Part shown: positions 18,812 through 27,390 of the stretch, piece by piece | How positions within the stretch are numbered: position 1 is the first letter of the stretch | Layout of the letters: each line of letters opens with the position of its first letter | NCBI RefSeq assembly: GCF_014334135.1 | Contig: NZ_CP060497.1 | Location: 3,658,001-3,722,000, forward strand | Direction: 5' to 3' | Length of the DNA: 64,000 nt | DNA from: Olivibacter sp. SDN3 | Lineage (GTDB): Bacteria; Bacteroidota; Bacteroidia; Sphingobacteriales; Sphingobacteriaceae | Translations under genes and position numbers: made by a program | The notes under the pieces: generated by a model | What the model was told of the DNA's origin: nothing | The model's database searches: none | The model's input: the letters and a program-made list of their open reading frames with translations, nothing else

Positions 18812-19810
18812 ATGGAGACGACCCTTATCAAAACAAAAAGAATGCTGTATTTAGCGTTGCTATTTTTCAGTTTTTCAGCGAACGCGCAAACTGTTGAAGA
18901 AAGCGAAGCACGTGCTGTTGTGCAGACGCTGACTGATCGATTGGTGGAAGTATATCCCTTTCCCGACATATCGGCTAAGTATAAACAAACCTTGTTAGAA
19001 AACGAAAAGATTGGGCGTTACAAAGGACTAGCTGAAGACTCCTTGGCGAAAAAGCTAACGGAAGATCTCCGGTCTGTGCATAAAGATGTGCACCTGCGGG
19101 TGATGAAAAATGAAGAAACCTATAAAAGGTTATTAGCGCCTCCGGCTCAACAAGGAGATGACAGCACAGAACTGAAGCGGATGAAAGTACAGAACTATGG
19201 TTTTAAAAGCGTACAGATCGATGGTGAGAGGTCTACCGCCTACCTCGATATTCCGGGGCCTTTTTGGGGCACACAGGAGTCTTTTGAGATGGCGACAGCG
19301 GCAATGAACATGGCTGCGCACAGTAAATACGTTATTCTAGATATTCGCCATAATCCGGGTGGTACCGGGCATATGGGCCGTTTTATTGCTTCCTATTTTT
19401 ATAAACCGGGAAATGAAAAATTTTATCTGAACGGTTTTCATAAAGACCGCAAATTGGACGAACAGGAGTGGACTTATTCTTTCGTGCCCGGGAGAAGAAA
19501 TCCAGACGCTAAAGTGTACATCCTGGTAGGTCCTGGAACGGCATCTGCATCCGAGGGTTTGGCATATGCGATGCAAAAGCTCGGCAGGGCGACCATCGTT
19601 GGCGATACAACGGCAGGGGCTGGGATCGCTGGATCTTTTGTGCCATTAAAGCGCAATTTAATCGCTTTTGTTCCGGTGAAGATGGTAGTCGGCCCGCGGT
19701 CTGAAGAAGGCTGGGAAGGAACCGGCGTTATTCCGGATGTCATTTCCGGGGAGGAAGATGCGCTGGAAGTGACCCGCAAACTCATTGAAAAAGATAGGAA
19801 AGGGGAATAG
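18812..19810 (+). CDS. S41-family peptidase, secreted
   Basis: 332 residues. Signal peptide 'MLYLALLFFSFSANA' begins at the second ATG (18842), which may be the real start given the promoter position; the first ATG adds METTLIKTKR. Tail-specific-protease fold at about residues 125-332: 'VILDIRHNPGG' and 'VYILVGPGTASASEGLAYAM', with the serine of 'TASASEG' as nucleophile, then 'GDTTAGAG' and 'TGVIPDV'. Most relatives degrade peptides or act in signalling in the periplasm; a PDZ domain is not obvious. A partly deleted copy lies 3.9 kb upstream. Confidence 0.85.
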   Translation: METTLIKTKRMLYLALLFFSFSANAQTVEESEARAVVQTLTDRLVEVYPFPDISAKYKQTLLENEKIGRYKGLAEDSLAKKLTEDLRSVHKDVHLRVMKNEETYKRLLAPPAQQGDDSTELKRMKVQNYGFKSVQIDGERSTAYLDIPGPFWGTQESFEMATAAMNMAAHSKYVILDIRHNPGGTGHMGRFIASYFYKPGNEKFYLNGFHKDRKLDEQEWTYSFVPGRRNPDAKVYILVGPGTASASEGLAYAMQKLGRATIVGDTTAGAGIAGSFVPLKRNLIAFVPVKMVVGPRSEEGWEGTGVIPDVISGEEDALEVTRKLIEKDRKGE

Positions 19811-20030
19811 TTTACCTGTTGATGAACTATCCTGTACCATCTGTAGCTTCAGAAGCTTGAAAAGTAATATTCTTATGGAATGAGCGGTCTATGGACATTC
19901 GTTGCCGATTGTTTTTTGATTTTAATTAGTATTTTAGCCCTAACCGTTTAATCGGATAACAACTATAACCGATTTAGATACTAATGCTGGTATGGATGAA
20001 AATTTAAATGCGCAAAGTGACTTCGCGTTG

Positions 20031-22694
20031 ATGCAACGCTTTTATCTGATAATAATACTAATCCTCTTAGGATCGACCTTCGTCTACGGTCAGCCTGATA
20101 ATGAAGTGATAGATTTGCAATGTGAACATTTAGTCAACCCCCTGGGCGTCGATGAACGGCACCCGCGCCTAAGCTGGCGAATACAGAATGATACGAGGGG
20201 AGCGGCACAAAGTGCCTACCGGGTGATGGTGGCAACAGACTCGACGCAATTGCTCAGCGAGGGTGAACTTTTATGGGATTCCGGCAAAAGGCAGTCTGCA
20301 GAACAATTAGTGTCTTATGATGGGCCGGAATTGCTTCCGTTTACCAGATACTACTGGAAAGTAGTGCTTTGGAACGAGGCTGGAGAGGCTTCTTCATCGA
20401 GCGGGATCAACCATTTTGAAACAGGAATGGTTAATATGGCAAATTGGCAAGGCACTTGGATTAGTGATCGGGAGGATATAGATCACTTGCCGGCAGGATA
20501 TTTCAGAAAAACTTTTGGTGTGGAGAAACAGATAACTTCAGCAAGGGTGTATATCGCAGCTGCCGGACTTTATGAATTACATCTGAATGGATCGCGCGTG
20601 GGTGATCATCGCTTAGATCCGATGTATACCCGTTTTGACCGTAGGAATTTATATGTAACCTACGACGTCACAGAGCAACTCAAACAGGGTGATAATGCCT
20701 TAGGCGTGATTTTAGGTAATGGGTGGTATAACCACCAGCCACTGGCGGTATGGAATTTTGATCGTGCCCCATGGCGGGCAAGACCGAGCTTTTGTCTGGA
20801 CCTCCGTATAACGTACAGCGATGGAAGTACGGAAACGATTCAATCTGACGGCAGCTGGCGCAGCAATACAGGACCGGTAATTCGTAATAATATTTATACG
20901 GCAGAACATTATGATAGTCGTTTAGCTATCGATGATTGGGATACACCAAGCTTTATAGACACTGCTTGGAAAGGTGTAACGTTACGTGCCGCGCCTTCCA
21001 ACCAAGTGGTGAGTCAGCAACTGCACCCGATCCGCAATGTGCAGGAAATTGCTGCCAAATCCCTGCAAAAAGTGAATGACTCTGTTTATATTTTCGACAT
21101 GGGCCAGAACATGGCCGGTGTAACAAAAGTGAAGTTGAGTGGAGAGCAAGGCACCACCGTTCGATTGAAGCATGGTGAAAGACTGTATCCTGACGGACGC
21201 GTCGATCTGTCGAACATTGATGTATATTATCGTCCAAAAGATGATAGCGAACCTTTTCAGACAGATATCGTCATACTCAAGGGGGAAGAACCCCTTGAGT
21301 TTATGCCACGCTTCAATTACAAAGGCTTTCGCTATGTGGAAGTAACCAGTGACAAACCTATTCAGTTAAAACAGGATGATCTGGTGGCTTATTTTATGCA
21401 TAGTGATGTGCCTGTAAAAGGGACGCTGCAGTCGTCCAATACCATGATCAATAAATTGTGGGAAGCAACAAATAATGCCTACCTGTCTAACCTGTTCGGT
21501 TATCCTACGGATTGCCCGCAGCGGGAGAAAAACGGGTGGACAGGCGACGGACACTTTGCGATCGAAACTGCCTTGTATAATTTTGACGGTATTACCGTTT
21601 ATGAAAAGTGGTTGGCCGACCATCGGGATGAACAGCAACCCAATGGCGTACTGCCGGATATTATCCCGACGGGCGGTTGGGGTTATGGCACGGCAAATGG
21701 TACCGATTGGACCAGCACCATTGTGCTTATTCCCTGGAATCTTTATCTTTTTTATGGTGACCTGAAACCTCTTCAGGACAACTATGAAAGCATGAAGCGT
21801 TACGTGGGCTATGTAGAACGCCTGAGCCCCGAAAGGTTGACCAGTTTTGGGCGGGGCGACTGGGTACCCGTAAAGTCGACTTCCTCTTTGGAATATACCT
21901 CGTCCGTTTATTACTTCGTTGATGCAACGATTTTGGCCAAGGTGGCCAAGTTATTGAATAAACAGGAAGACCACAGGTATTATCAGGCACTGGCCGCGAA
22001 AATTAGACAGGCAATCAATGATAAGTATCTGGACAAGCAGCTGGTGAGTTATGGGAGTGGTGTGCAAACGGAGCTGAGTATGGCCTTGTACTGGGATGTT
22101 GTACCCGATGAGCTAAGGGCTAAGCTTGCAGAAAATTTGGCTAAGCGTGTAGAACAGGATGATATGCATCTCGATGTAGGTGTTTTGGGAGCAAAGGCTA
22201 TTCTGAATGCGCTTAGTGAAAATGGACAGGCGGAAACGGCTTACAAATTGGCTGTTCAAGATACTTACCCATCCTGGGGCTGGTGGATCGTCAATGGAGC
22301 AACTACCCTGCAGGAGAATTGGAATATGGATGCCGAGCGGGATATTTCAGATAATCACATGATGTTCGGCGAAATCGGTGGGTGGTTCTTTAAAGGATTG
22401 GGTGGGATATACCCGGACGAATCGGCTCCCGGATTTAAAAACATTATCCTAAAACCAAATTTTGTAGCCGGATTAGATGATTTTTCCTGTTCCTTTAATA
22501 GTCCGTATGGAGAAATAGTGTCTTCCTGGAAAAGAAAAGGTAAAAAGGTATACTACTCGGTTACCATACCACCCAATGCGAGTGCATCTGTTACCATTCC
22601 GGTTCAAAATAACAGGAAAGTATACCTGGATAATAAGTTGGTGCAGCCGGATATGCAACTGTCGGCCGGAAATTATGAATTTCGCGTGGAATAA
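20031..22694 (+). CDS. Alpha-L-rhamnosidase, GH78
   Basis: 887 residues from ATG 20031, which gives the signal peptide 'QRFYLIIILILLGSTFVYG'; an ATG 39 bases earlier adds an unlikely polar tail. Layout: Ig-like N-domain beginning 'LVNPLGVDERHPRLSWRIQ', two beta-sandwich domains ('IAAAGLYELHLNGSRVGD'), then the (alpha/alpha)6 catalytic domain with 'DCPQREKNGWTGDGH', which carries the conserved acidic residues of GH78, and 'ENWNMDAERDISDNHMMFGE' near the active-site base; a final beta-sandwich closes the protein. It removes terminal rhamnose from pectin side chains or plant glycosides. Stands alone, without SusC/D. Confidence 0.9.
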   Translation: MQRFYLIIILILLGSTFVYGQPDNEVIDLQCEHLVNPLGVDERHPRLSWRIQNDTRGAAQSAYRVMVATDSTQLLSEGELLWDSGKRQSAEQLVSYDGPELLPFTRYYWKVVLWNEAGEASSSSGINHFETGMVNMANWQGTWISDREDIDHLPAGYFRKTFGVEKQITSARVYIAAAGLYELHLNGSRVGDHRLDPMYTRFDRRNLYVTYDVTEQLKQGDNALGVILGNGWYNHQPLAVWNFDRAPWRARPSFCLDLRITYSDGSTETIQSDGSWRSNTGPVIRNNIYTAEHYDSRLAIDDWDTPSFIDTAWKGVTLRAAPSNQVVSQQLHPIRNVQEIAAKSLQKVNDSVYIFDMGQNMAGVTKVKLSGEQGTTVRLKHGERLYPDGRVDLSNIDVYYRPKDDSEPFQTDIVILKGEEPLEFMPRFNYKGFRYVEVTSDKPIQLKQDDLVAYFMHSDVPVKGTLQSSNTMINKLWEATNNAYLSNLFGYPTDCPQREKNGWTGDGHFAIETALYNFDGITVYEKWLADHRDEQQPNGVLPDIIPTGGWGYGTANGTDWTSTIVLIPWNLYLFYGDLKPLQDNYESMKRYVGYVERLSPERLTSFGRGDWVPVKSTSSLEYTSSVYYFVDATILAKVAKLLNKQEDHRYYQALAAKIRQAINDKYLDKQLVSYGSGVQTELSMALYWDVVPDELRAKLAENLAKRVEQDDMHLDVGVLGAKAILNALSENGQAETAYKLAVQDTYPSWGWWIVNGATTLQENWNMDAERDISDNHMMFGEIGGWFFKGLGGIYPDESAPGFKNIILKPNFVAGLDDFSCSFNSPYGEIVSSWKRKGKKVYYSVTIPPNASASVTIPVQNNRKVYLDNKLVQPDMQLSAGNYEFRVE

Positions 22695-22886
22695 TTGGTT
22701 GTCACGCGACAAACTTTTATAAGGTGATGCTTCTTCTGCAAACCTAGTGATTTTAGCTATTATTTAAGAATAACAGCTTGCACCCATGTTTGTATGTCGA
22801 ATTGATTTCCAACTTGATTTAATTTTATTAAACCATGTATTAAAATTAAATTAGAAAAATAATTGTTTTTTTTATTCTGCCAGCAT
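22695..22886. other. Intergenic spacer
   Basis: AT-rich, no gene or RNA recognised. It separates the rhamnosidase stop from the promoter of the peptide-export locus. Confidence 0.5.
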
Positions 22887-22972
22887 TCGTGTAAGGTAAA
22901 GAACTTTCTGTGTAAGCTATGGGTTGATTGGTGTAAATAATTTTGTCTGAAACGAGCCATGATTTATATTCG
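22887..22972 (+). promoter_or_regulatory. Promoter with three 21-bp-spaced direct repeats
   Basis: GTGTAA occurs at 22889, 22910 and 22931, exactly 21 bp apart (two helical turns). Then follow TTTTG at 22941-22945, 19 bp, and TATATTCG at 22965-22972: a -33/-7 pair with the TTTG-N19-TAnnTTTG spacing of Bacteroidota promoters. The arrangement repeats at 59615-59698 with the same spacing throughout. Direct repeats with a 21-bp period next to the -35 region are known for LytTR response regulators such as AgrA, ComE and PlnC that switch on peptide bacteriocin genes. A LytTR activator is inferred; none is encoded in the window. Confidence 0.75.
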
Positions 22973-22979
22973 TGGAGAG

Positions 22980-23020
22980 CAATCGTTTATCAATCCAACC
23001 GTAAATACGATTGTTTTTTT
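22980..23020 (+). terminator. Leader hairpin with T tract (possible attenuator)
   Basis: CAATCGT (22980-22986) pairs with ACGATTG (23007-23013) and is followed at once by seven T residues (23014-23020). It lies between the promoter and the winged-helix gene start at 23063, so read-through would be needed to express the export operon. The loop contains AATCCAACCGTAA, also present in the second promoter copy at about 59729. Confidence 0.5.
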
Positions 23021-23062
23021 CATACCTAATGATTTAATTGTTGTAAACAAACCCCTAGTCCT

Positions 23063-23410
23063 ATGAAGTTACTGGTTTATATTGAAAGAATAAATCTACT
23101 GCACAAATTAATCAGACAGCGCCGAACCGGGAGTCCAATGGAATTATCGAAACGCTTAGGTTTGTCGACATCCAGAATGTACCGTGTTATTGAAGAATTA
23201 CGCTTAAATGGAGCGCCGATAGCCTACTCAAGACAACAGCAAACCTATTACTATGAATATAACTACCATATTGTTATCTCTGCTACTTTCACTTCTTTGG
23301 AACAGCATGAAATGAGGGATGTTTCTGGTGGAGAGCATGTGGGTACAGTTAGATTGTTCCCACATCAACTAAAGAAGTCTGATAGCGTTCCCTTCATCCT
23401 AAACGCATGA
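23063..23410 (+). CDS. Small winged-helix DNA-binding protein
   Basis: 115 residues. Residues 1-70 form an HTH_11-like winged helix: 'ERINLLHKLIRQRRTGSPME' then 'LSKRLGLSTSRMYRVIEELR' as recognition helix and 'GAPIAYSRQQQTYYY' as wing. The remaining 45 residues are of unknown fold. It is the first gene of the export operon, 3 bp before the HlyD gene, so it probably regulates that operon or its own promoter. Similar small HTH proteins accompany GG-peptide loci in related genomes, from general knowledge. Confidence 0.72.
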   Translation: MKLLVYIERINLLHKLIRQRRTGSPMELSKRLGLSTSRMYRVIEELRLNGAPIAYSRQQQTYYYEYNYHIVISATFTSLEQHEMRDVSGGEHVGTVRLFPHQLKKSDSVPFILNA

Positions 23411-23413
23411 CAC

Positions 23414-24595
23414 ATGAAAGTGTTGCCTATTGTGCAGCCTGATGCACTTGAAATAACCTATTTGCAGCAGGTAAAGGTAAGGTCGCAAATCATCTATACC
23501 ATCTTTTTATTGACGGTTATAGCTGTATTATTTGCGCTTCCTTTTGTTTATGTTGATGTTAGTGTAAAATCATCGGGTATTCTTCAAACCCCGATCGAAC
23601 GGAATGAACTGGTTTTACCAATAAGCGGTAGAATAGACTACCTTAATGTTAGCGAGTATCAGCGAGTAAACAAAGGAGACACCCTGTTACGTATCGATGC
23701 TAGAAGTATAACTGAGCAAAGCAATGCGATAGCTACACGGATTAAGGAACTCGAATGGTTGCTGGCAGATGTTGAGTTGCTGAACGAAACCTCTACGGCA
23801 ACAAACCAGACTCCAAAACTAAATACACCGCGTTATACAGCTGCCTGGCAGGAATATAACCGGCAGCTGCACAATGCGGCTGTTTTGAGAAAGCAATCAC
23901 AACGTGCGTTTGAGCGCTTTCAGAAATTACACGAGCAGAAAATGGTGAGCGATGCGGAATATGAGGAATATCTAACAAAAAAGGATCAGGCTGTAGGCGA
24001 ATTCAATTACATTGCAAGCCATCATAAGAGCCAATGGCAGGCTGAGGCAAGCACTTACCGCTCAGAATTAAGCCAGCTCTATCGGGACCGATCAAGCGCC
24101 AATAATGAGCAGAGTTTCTATACGCTTATTGCTCCGCTCGACGGAAGTATACAGAATCTCGTAGGACTCCAGGTGGGTACTCCGGTATTTGCCAATCAGA
24201 AAATTGCGGAGCTTACACCGGATTCTTCTTTAATAGCTATGGCATATGTAAATCCGAACGATATCGGTTTGGTTCGAATCGGGCAGGACGTACGTTTTCA
24301 GATTGATGCTTTCAATTATAACCAATGGGGCATTTTGAAAGGAAAGGTGCTGGATATTGCCGAAGATATGGTATTAGATGGAAACAATAAACCAGTTTTC
24401 AAGGTGCGCTGTGCCCTGGAAAGAGACCAGATGCGCTTACCAAATGGTTACGTGGGACGGCTGAAAAAGGGAATGACCTTTCAGGTCCGCTTCATGGTAA
24501 ATAGAAGAAGTCTGTACCAGCTGCTCTATGACAAAATTGATGATTGGATGAACCCGGGCCGAATAGCTAATGATGGCAAGGTCGCAGAACAGTAA
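23414..24595 (+). CDS. HlyD-family periplasmic adaptor for peptide export
   Basis: 393 residues. One membrane helix at about 26-50 ('IIYTIFLLTVIAVLFALPFV'), a barrel-sandwich half 'LVLPISGRIDYLNVSEYQRV' at about 68-90, a long coiled-coil hairpin at about 100-220, the second half 'LIAPLDGSIQNLVGLQVGTP' at about 238-257, then a beta-barrel. Forms the periplasmic link between the ABC exporter and an outer-membrane TolC-like channel, which is not encoded nearby. Three bases separate it from both neighbours' coding ends, indicating one transcript. Confidence 0.9.
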   Translation: MKVLPIVQPDALEITYLQQVKVRSQIIYTIFLLTVIAVLFALPFVYVDVSVKSSGILQTPIERNELVLPISGRIDYLNVSEYQRVNKGDTLLRIDARSITEQSNAIATRIKELEWLLADVELLNETSTATNQTPKLNTPRYTAAWQEYNRQLHNAAVLRKQSQRAFERFQKLHEQKMVSDAEYEEYLTKKDQAVGEFNYIASHHKSQWQAEASTYRSELSQLYRDRSSANNEQSFYTLIAPLDGSIQNLVGLQVGTPVFANQKIAELTPDSSLIAMAYVNPNDIGLVRIGQDVRFQIDAFNYNQWGILKGKVLDIAEDMVLDGNNKPVFKVRCALERDQMRLPNGYVGRLKKGMTFQVRFMVNRRSLYQLLYDKIDDWMNPGRIANDGKVAEQ

Positions 24596-24598
24596 AAT

Positions 24599-26758
24599 AT
24601 GGGGATCAAAATAAAACAACGAGATATCTCTGATTGTGGCGCGGCCTGCCTTGCTTCAGTTGCCGCTAAATATAAGCTAAACCTACCTATTGCCCGTATC
24701 AGGCAGATGGCGGGAACTGATAAAAAAGGCACGAATGTACTCGGTATTGTAGAGGCTGCGGCAAAAATCGGTATAACCGCAAAAGGTGTGAAAGGCCCTT
24801 TTGAAAGTCTATCGAAAGTCTCGCTGCCCGCCATAGCACATGTTGTAATTAAGAATGTGCTGCAACACTACGTGGTAATCTACAAAGTTACTCCACAGTA
24901 CATTGAGATAATGGATCCCGCAGACGGGAAAATGCACAAAAAAACACCGGAAGAATTTAAAGCGGAATGGACCGGTATTTTGATACTGTTGGCGCCTAAT
25001 GAGTCCTTTAAGCAGGGGAATGAAAAAATATCGACCCGTTCCCGTTTCTGGCAGCTCATCAAACCACATAGAACAGTATTGACACAAGCCTTGGTTGGGG
25101 CGATTCTTTACACGATATTAGGGCTTTCAACAGCTTTGTTTGTACAAAAAATAGTGGATTTTGTATTGGCGGATGGGAACCGGAACCTGTTGAACTTGAT
25201 GGGAGTAATCATGATCAGTATCCTGCTGGTAAAAATCATGATCAGTATCTTCAAGACGATATTTACCATTAAGACGGGGCAGGCGATCGATGCCAATCTG
25301 ATTTTGGGTTACTATAAGCACCTGACCAAACTCCCACAGTCTTTCTTTGATAATATGCGGGTAGGAGAGATCATCGCTCGGGTAAATGATGCGGTCAAGA
25401 TTAGAGTATTTATTAACGATGTGTCCCTCAATTTTCTGGTTAACATATTTATCGTTGTTTTTTCTTTTGCCCTGATGTTTACTTGGTATTGGAAATTAGC
25501 GGTCATTGTGCTCCTGGTTATCCCACTTTATGGCATTATCTATTACATCACCAATAGACTGAACAAAAAGGTGCAGCGGAGGATGATGGAAGAGGCAGCA
25601 GAGCTGGAATCGCAATTAGTTGAAAGTATAAATGCTATGGGCACGATCAAACGCTTTGGCCTGGAACAGCACGCCAATTTAAAAACGGAAGTTCGTTTTG
25701 TGACCTTACTCAAAACCATTTACAGATCCGGATTGAACTCTTTGTTTTCTGTAACATCTACTGAATTTATTTCGCAACTGTTCACCATCGTGCTACTTTG
25801 GGTAGGTGCCGGCTATGTTTTGGACGTAGAGATAACTCCCGGTGAATTACTGTCTTTTTATGCCTTGATTGGTTATTTTACCGGACCTGCATCGACCTTG
25901 ATTGGTATGAATAAAACCATTCAGGATGCTGCAATAGCAGCCGATCGTCTGTTTGAGATCATGGATCTTGAGCAGGAGGATAACGATCGTAAGCTAACAT
26001 TGACCGCGGAAAACCTTGGTGATATTATTTTTGATAAAGTCAGCTTTAGGTATGGCACGCGGATTTTAGTATTTGATAATCTTGGCCTGCACATTCGGCT
26101 TGGAAAATTGACGGCAATTGTAGGCGAGAGTGGCTCAGGCAAGTCGACCTTATTGTCATTATTACAAAACATTTATCCGATAGCGAAGGGTAATATCTAC
26201 ATTGGCGAGCATGCGTTGAAATATATTGATAATGAATCGCTTCGGAAGGTCATAGGCGTGGTGCCGCAGCAGATCGATTTGTTTACCGGAAATGTAATAG
26301 AAAATATCGCTATTGGTGATTACGAGCCGGATATGCAAAGGATAATAGCGATCTGCAAGAGATTGGGTATATTACCTTTTATCGAAAGTTTACCCAATGG
26401 CTTTCACACCTATCTCGGTGAAAATGGGGCAAGCTTATCCGGAGGGCAGAAACAGCGCATTGCGATCGCTCGGGCACTGTATAAACAGCCCGAGGTGTTG
26501 ATTCTCGACGAGGCAACTTCTTCGCTGGACCCGGCAGCGGAACAATATGTACAGCAAACAATCCATTACCTGCGTGATCAGGGTAAAACGGTTATCCTGA
26601 TAGCCCACCGTTTAAGCACCGTACAGACGGCAGATAAGATCATCGTTCTTCAGCAGGGAAAACTGGTAGAAGAAGGTACGCATGCTTCGCTGATGGCGTC
26701 AGAAGGGAAATATTATAACTTATGGCAGCAACAGATGCCGGTTGTTGGTGGCTCGTGA
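24599..26758 (+). CDS. Peptidase C39-containing ABC exporter
   Basis: 719 residues in the standard order. Residues 1-130: C39 cysteine peptidase with Gln7, catalytic Cys13 ('QRDISDCGAACLAS'), His90 ('LQHYVVIY') and Asp106, which removes double-glycine leaders. About 155-440: six-helix membrane domain. About 470-719: ATPase with Walker A 'VGESGSGKSTL', signature 'LSGGQKQR' and Walker B 'VLILDEATSSLD'. It cleaves and exports the precursor encoded at 27168. All catalytic residues are present, so the transporter should be active. Confidence 0.95.
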   Translation: MGIKIKQRDISDCGAACLASVAAKYKLNLPIARIRQMAGTDKKGTNVLGIVEAAAKIGITAKGVKGPFESLSKVSLPAIAHVVIKNVLQHYVVIYKVTPQYIEIMDPADGKMHKKTPEEFKAEWTGILILLAPNESFKQGNEKISTRSRFWQLIKPHRTVLTQALVGAILYTILGLSTALFVQKIVDFVLADGNRNLLNLMGVIMISILLVKIMISIFKTIFTIKTGQAIDANLILGYYKHLTKLPQSFFDNMRVGEIIARVNDAVKIRVFINDVSLNFLVNIFIVVFSFALMFTWYWKLAVIVLLVIPLYGIIYYITNRLNKKVQRRMMEEAAELESQLVESINAMGTIKRFGLEQHANLKTEVRFVTLLKTIYRSGLNSLFSVTSTEFISQLFTIVLLWVGAGYVLDVEITPGELLSFYALIGYFTGPASTLIGMNKTIQDAAIAADRLFEIMDLEQEDNDRKLTLTAENLGDIIFDKVSFRYGTRILVFDNLGLHIRLGKLTAIVGESGSGKSTLLSLLQNIYPIAKGNIYIGEHALKYIDNESLRKVIGVVPQQIDLFTGNVIENIAIGDYEPDMQRIIAICKRLGILPFIESLPNGFHTYLGENGASLSGGQKQRIAIARALYKQPEVLILDEATSSLDPAAEQYVQQTIHYLRDQGKTVILIAHRLSTVQTADKIIVLQQGKLVEEGTHASLMASEGKYYNLWQQQMPVVGGS

Positions 26759-27086
26759 TAATGTGTTTAAAGTAGTAAGTATTTATTTTCTTAAATGAAA
26801 TTGGAAATATGGCGGTGCATATTAAAGATTTTGAACGTAAACTTCGAACTTATCTTCGGGAAAAGCCTGTCTAGGTGTTGTTTGGCTTTATATGCTTATG
26901 CTTACCTAATTGTCAGAATTCGTTTGCCGCTGTTTAGATCAGCGTTGTTTATCGCCAGTTTACATGCTTTGGGAAATTTTATGGCATTTTTAGATAATGA
27001 TGTTAATTACTGATAGGTGAGCGTGAAACTTATTTAATATTTAACGATTATTTGATTCAATGCTTTTTTTGTGCAGCGAAGGAAAA
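26759..27086. other. Intergenic region before the precursor peptide
   Basis: About 330 bp without a convincing gene. One 72-codon open frame at 26795-27013 lacks recognisable features and was rejected. The GTGTAA repeats are not present here. Confidence 0.45.
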
Positions 27087-27094
27087 TAGCTTTG
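27064..27094 (+). promoter_or_regulatory. Putative promoter of the precursor peptide gene
   Basis: TAGCTTTG at 27087-27094 matches TAnnTTTG exactly. A T-rich stretch (27064-27070) lies at the -33 distance. Transcription would start near 27101, leaving a leader of about 67 nt before the ATG at 27168, so the peptide could be expressed separately from the exporter. Confidence 0.45.
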
Positions 27095-27167
27095 TTATGT
27101 TGATCAACAAAAGGCGGATTCCGAAAAGCCTGGAAATAGAGTAGGACACTTTTAAATACTTAAAATT

Positions 27168-27338
27168 ATGAGTACATTAGAATCAAATTTGGAGATGCAA
27201 GAGCTTACTGGAAATGAGCTACAGGAAATAAATGGCGGTTTCTTGCCAATTCCCGTAATGTTAGGGATTTGGGGAGTCCAAGCTGCTTTATGCGCAGCAG
27301 GAATAGGTGCGTTGGCTACAGTTGCTGCGGCAGAATAA
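27168..27338 (+). CDS. Double-glycine leader precursor peptide (bacteriocin-like)
   Basis: 56 residues. Leader MSTLESNLEMQELTGNEL plus QEINGG ends in Gly23-Gly24 with the hydrophobic/acidic spacing (Leu, Met, Leu, Leu, Ile before GG) of class II bacteriocin leaders. The predicted mature peptide is 32 residues: it starts FLPIPV, contains one Cys and is Ala/Gly-rich and very hydrophobic with GIGALA near the end and a single acidic C-terminal residue. It is likely cut and exported by the C39 transporter upstream. Whether it is a bacteriocin, signal or surface peptide cannot be told; a single Cys suggests dimerisation or modification rather than an internal disulfide. Confidence 0.82.
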   Translation: MSTLESNLEMQELTGNELQEINGGFLPIPVMLGIWGVQAALCAAGIGALATVAAAE

Positions 27339-27343
27339 ATTTT

Positions 27344-27370
27344 ATGGAGTCGGTTGATGCCGGCTCCCAT
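27344..27370 (+). terminator. Hairpin after the precursor gene
   Basis: ATGGAGTCGG (27344-27353) pairs with CCGGCTCCCAT (27360-27370) with one G-T pair and one bulge; no T run follows. It may partly stop or stabilise the transcript so that peptide mRNA exceeds that of the membrane genes downstream. Confidence 0.4.
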
Positions 27371-27390
27371 AATTAAAAAATATATCAGTA

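Noticed and set aside
18529-18969. 146-codon minus-strand frame across the sulfurtransferase/peptidase intergenic region
   Set aside because: Runs through the conserved promoter and antisense to the intact peptidase start; no recognisable domain.
26795-27013. 72-codon open frame between exporter and precursor peptide
   Set aside because: No leader, double glycine or membrane pattern worth support, odd composition (many Leu, Arg, Cys), and no clear start signal.
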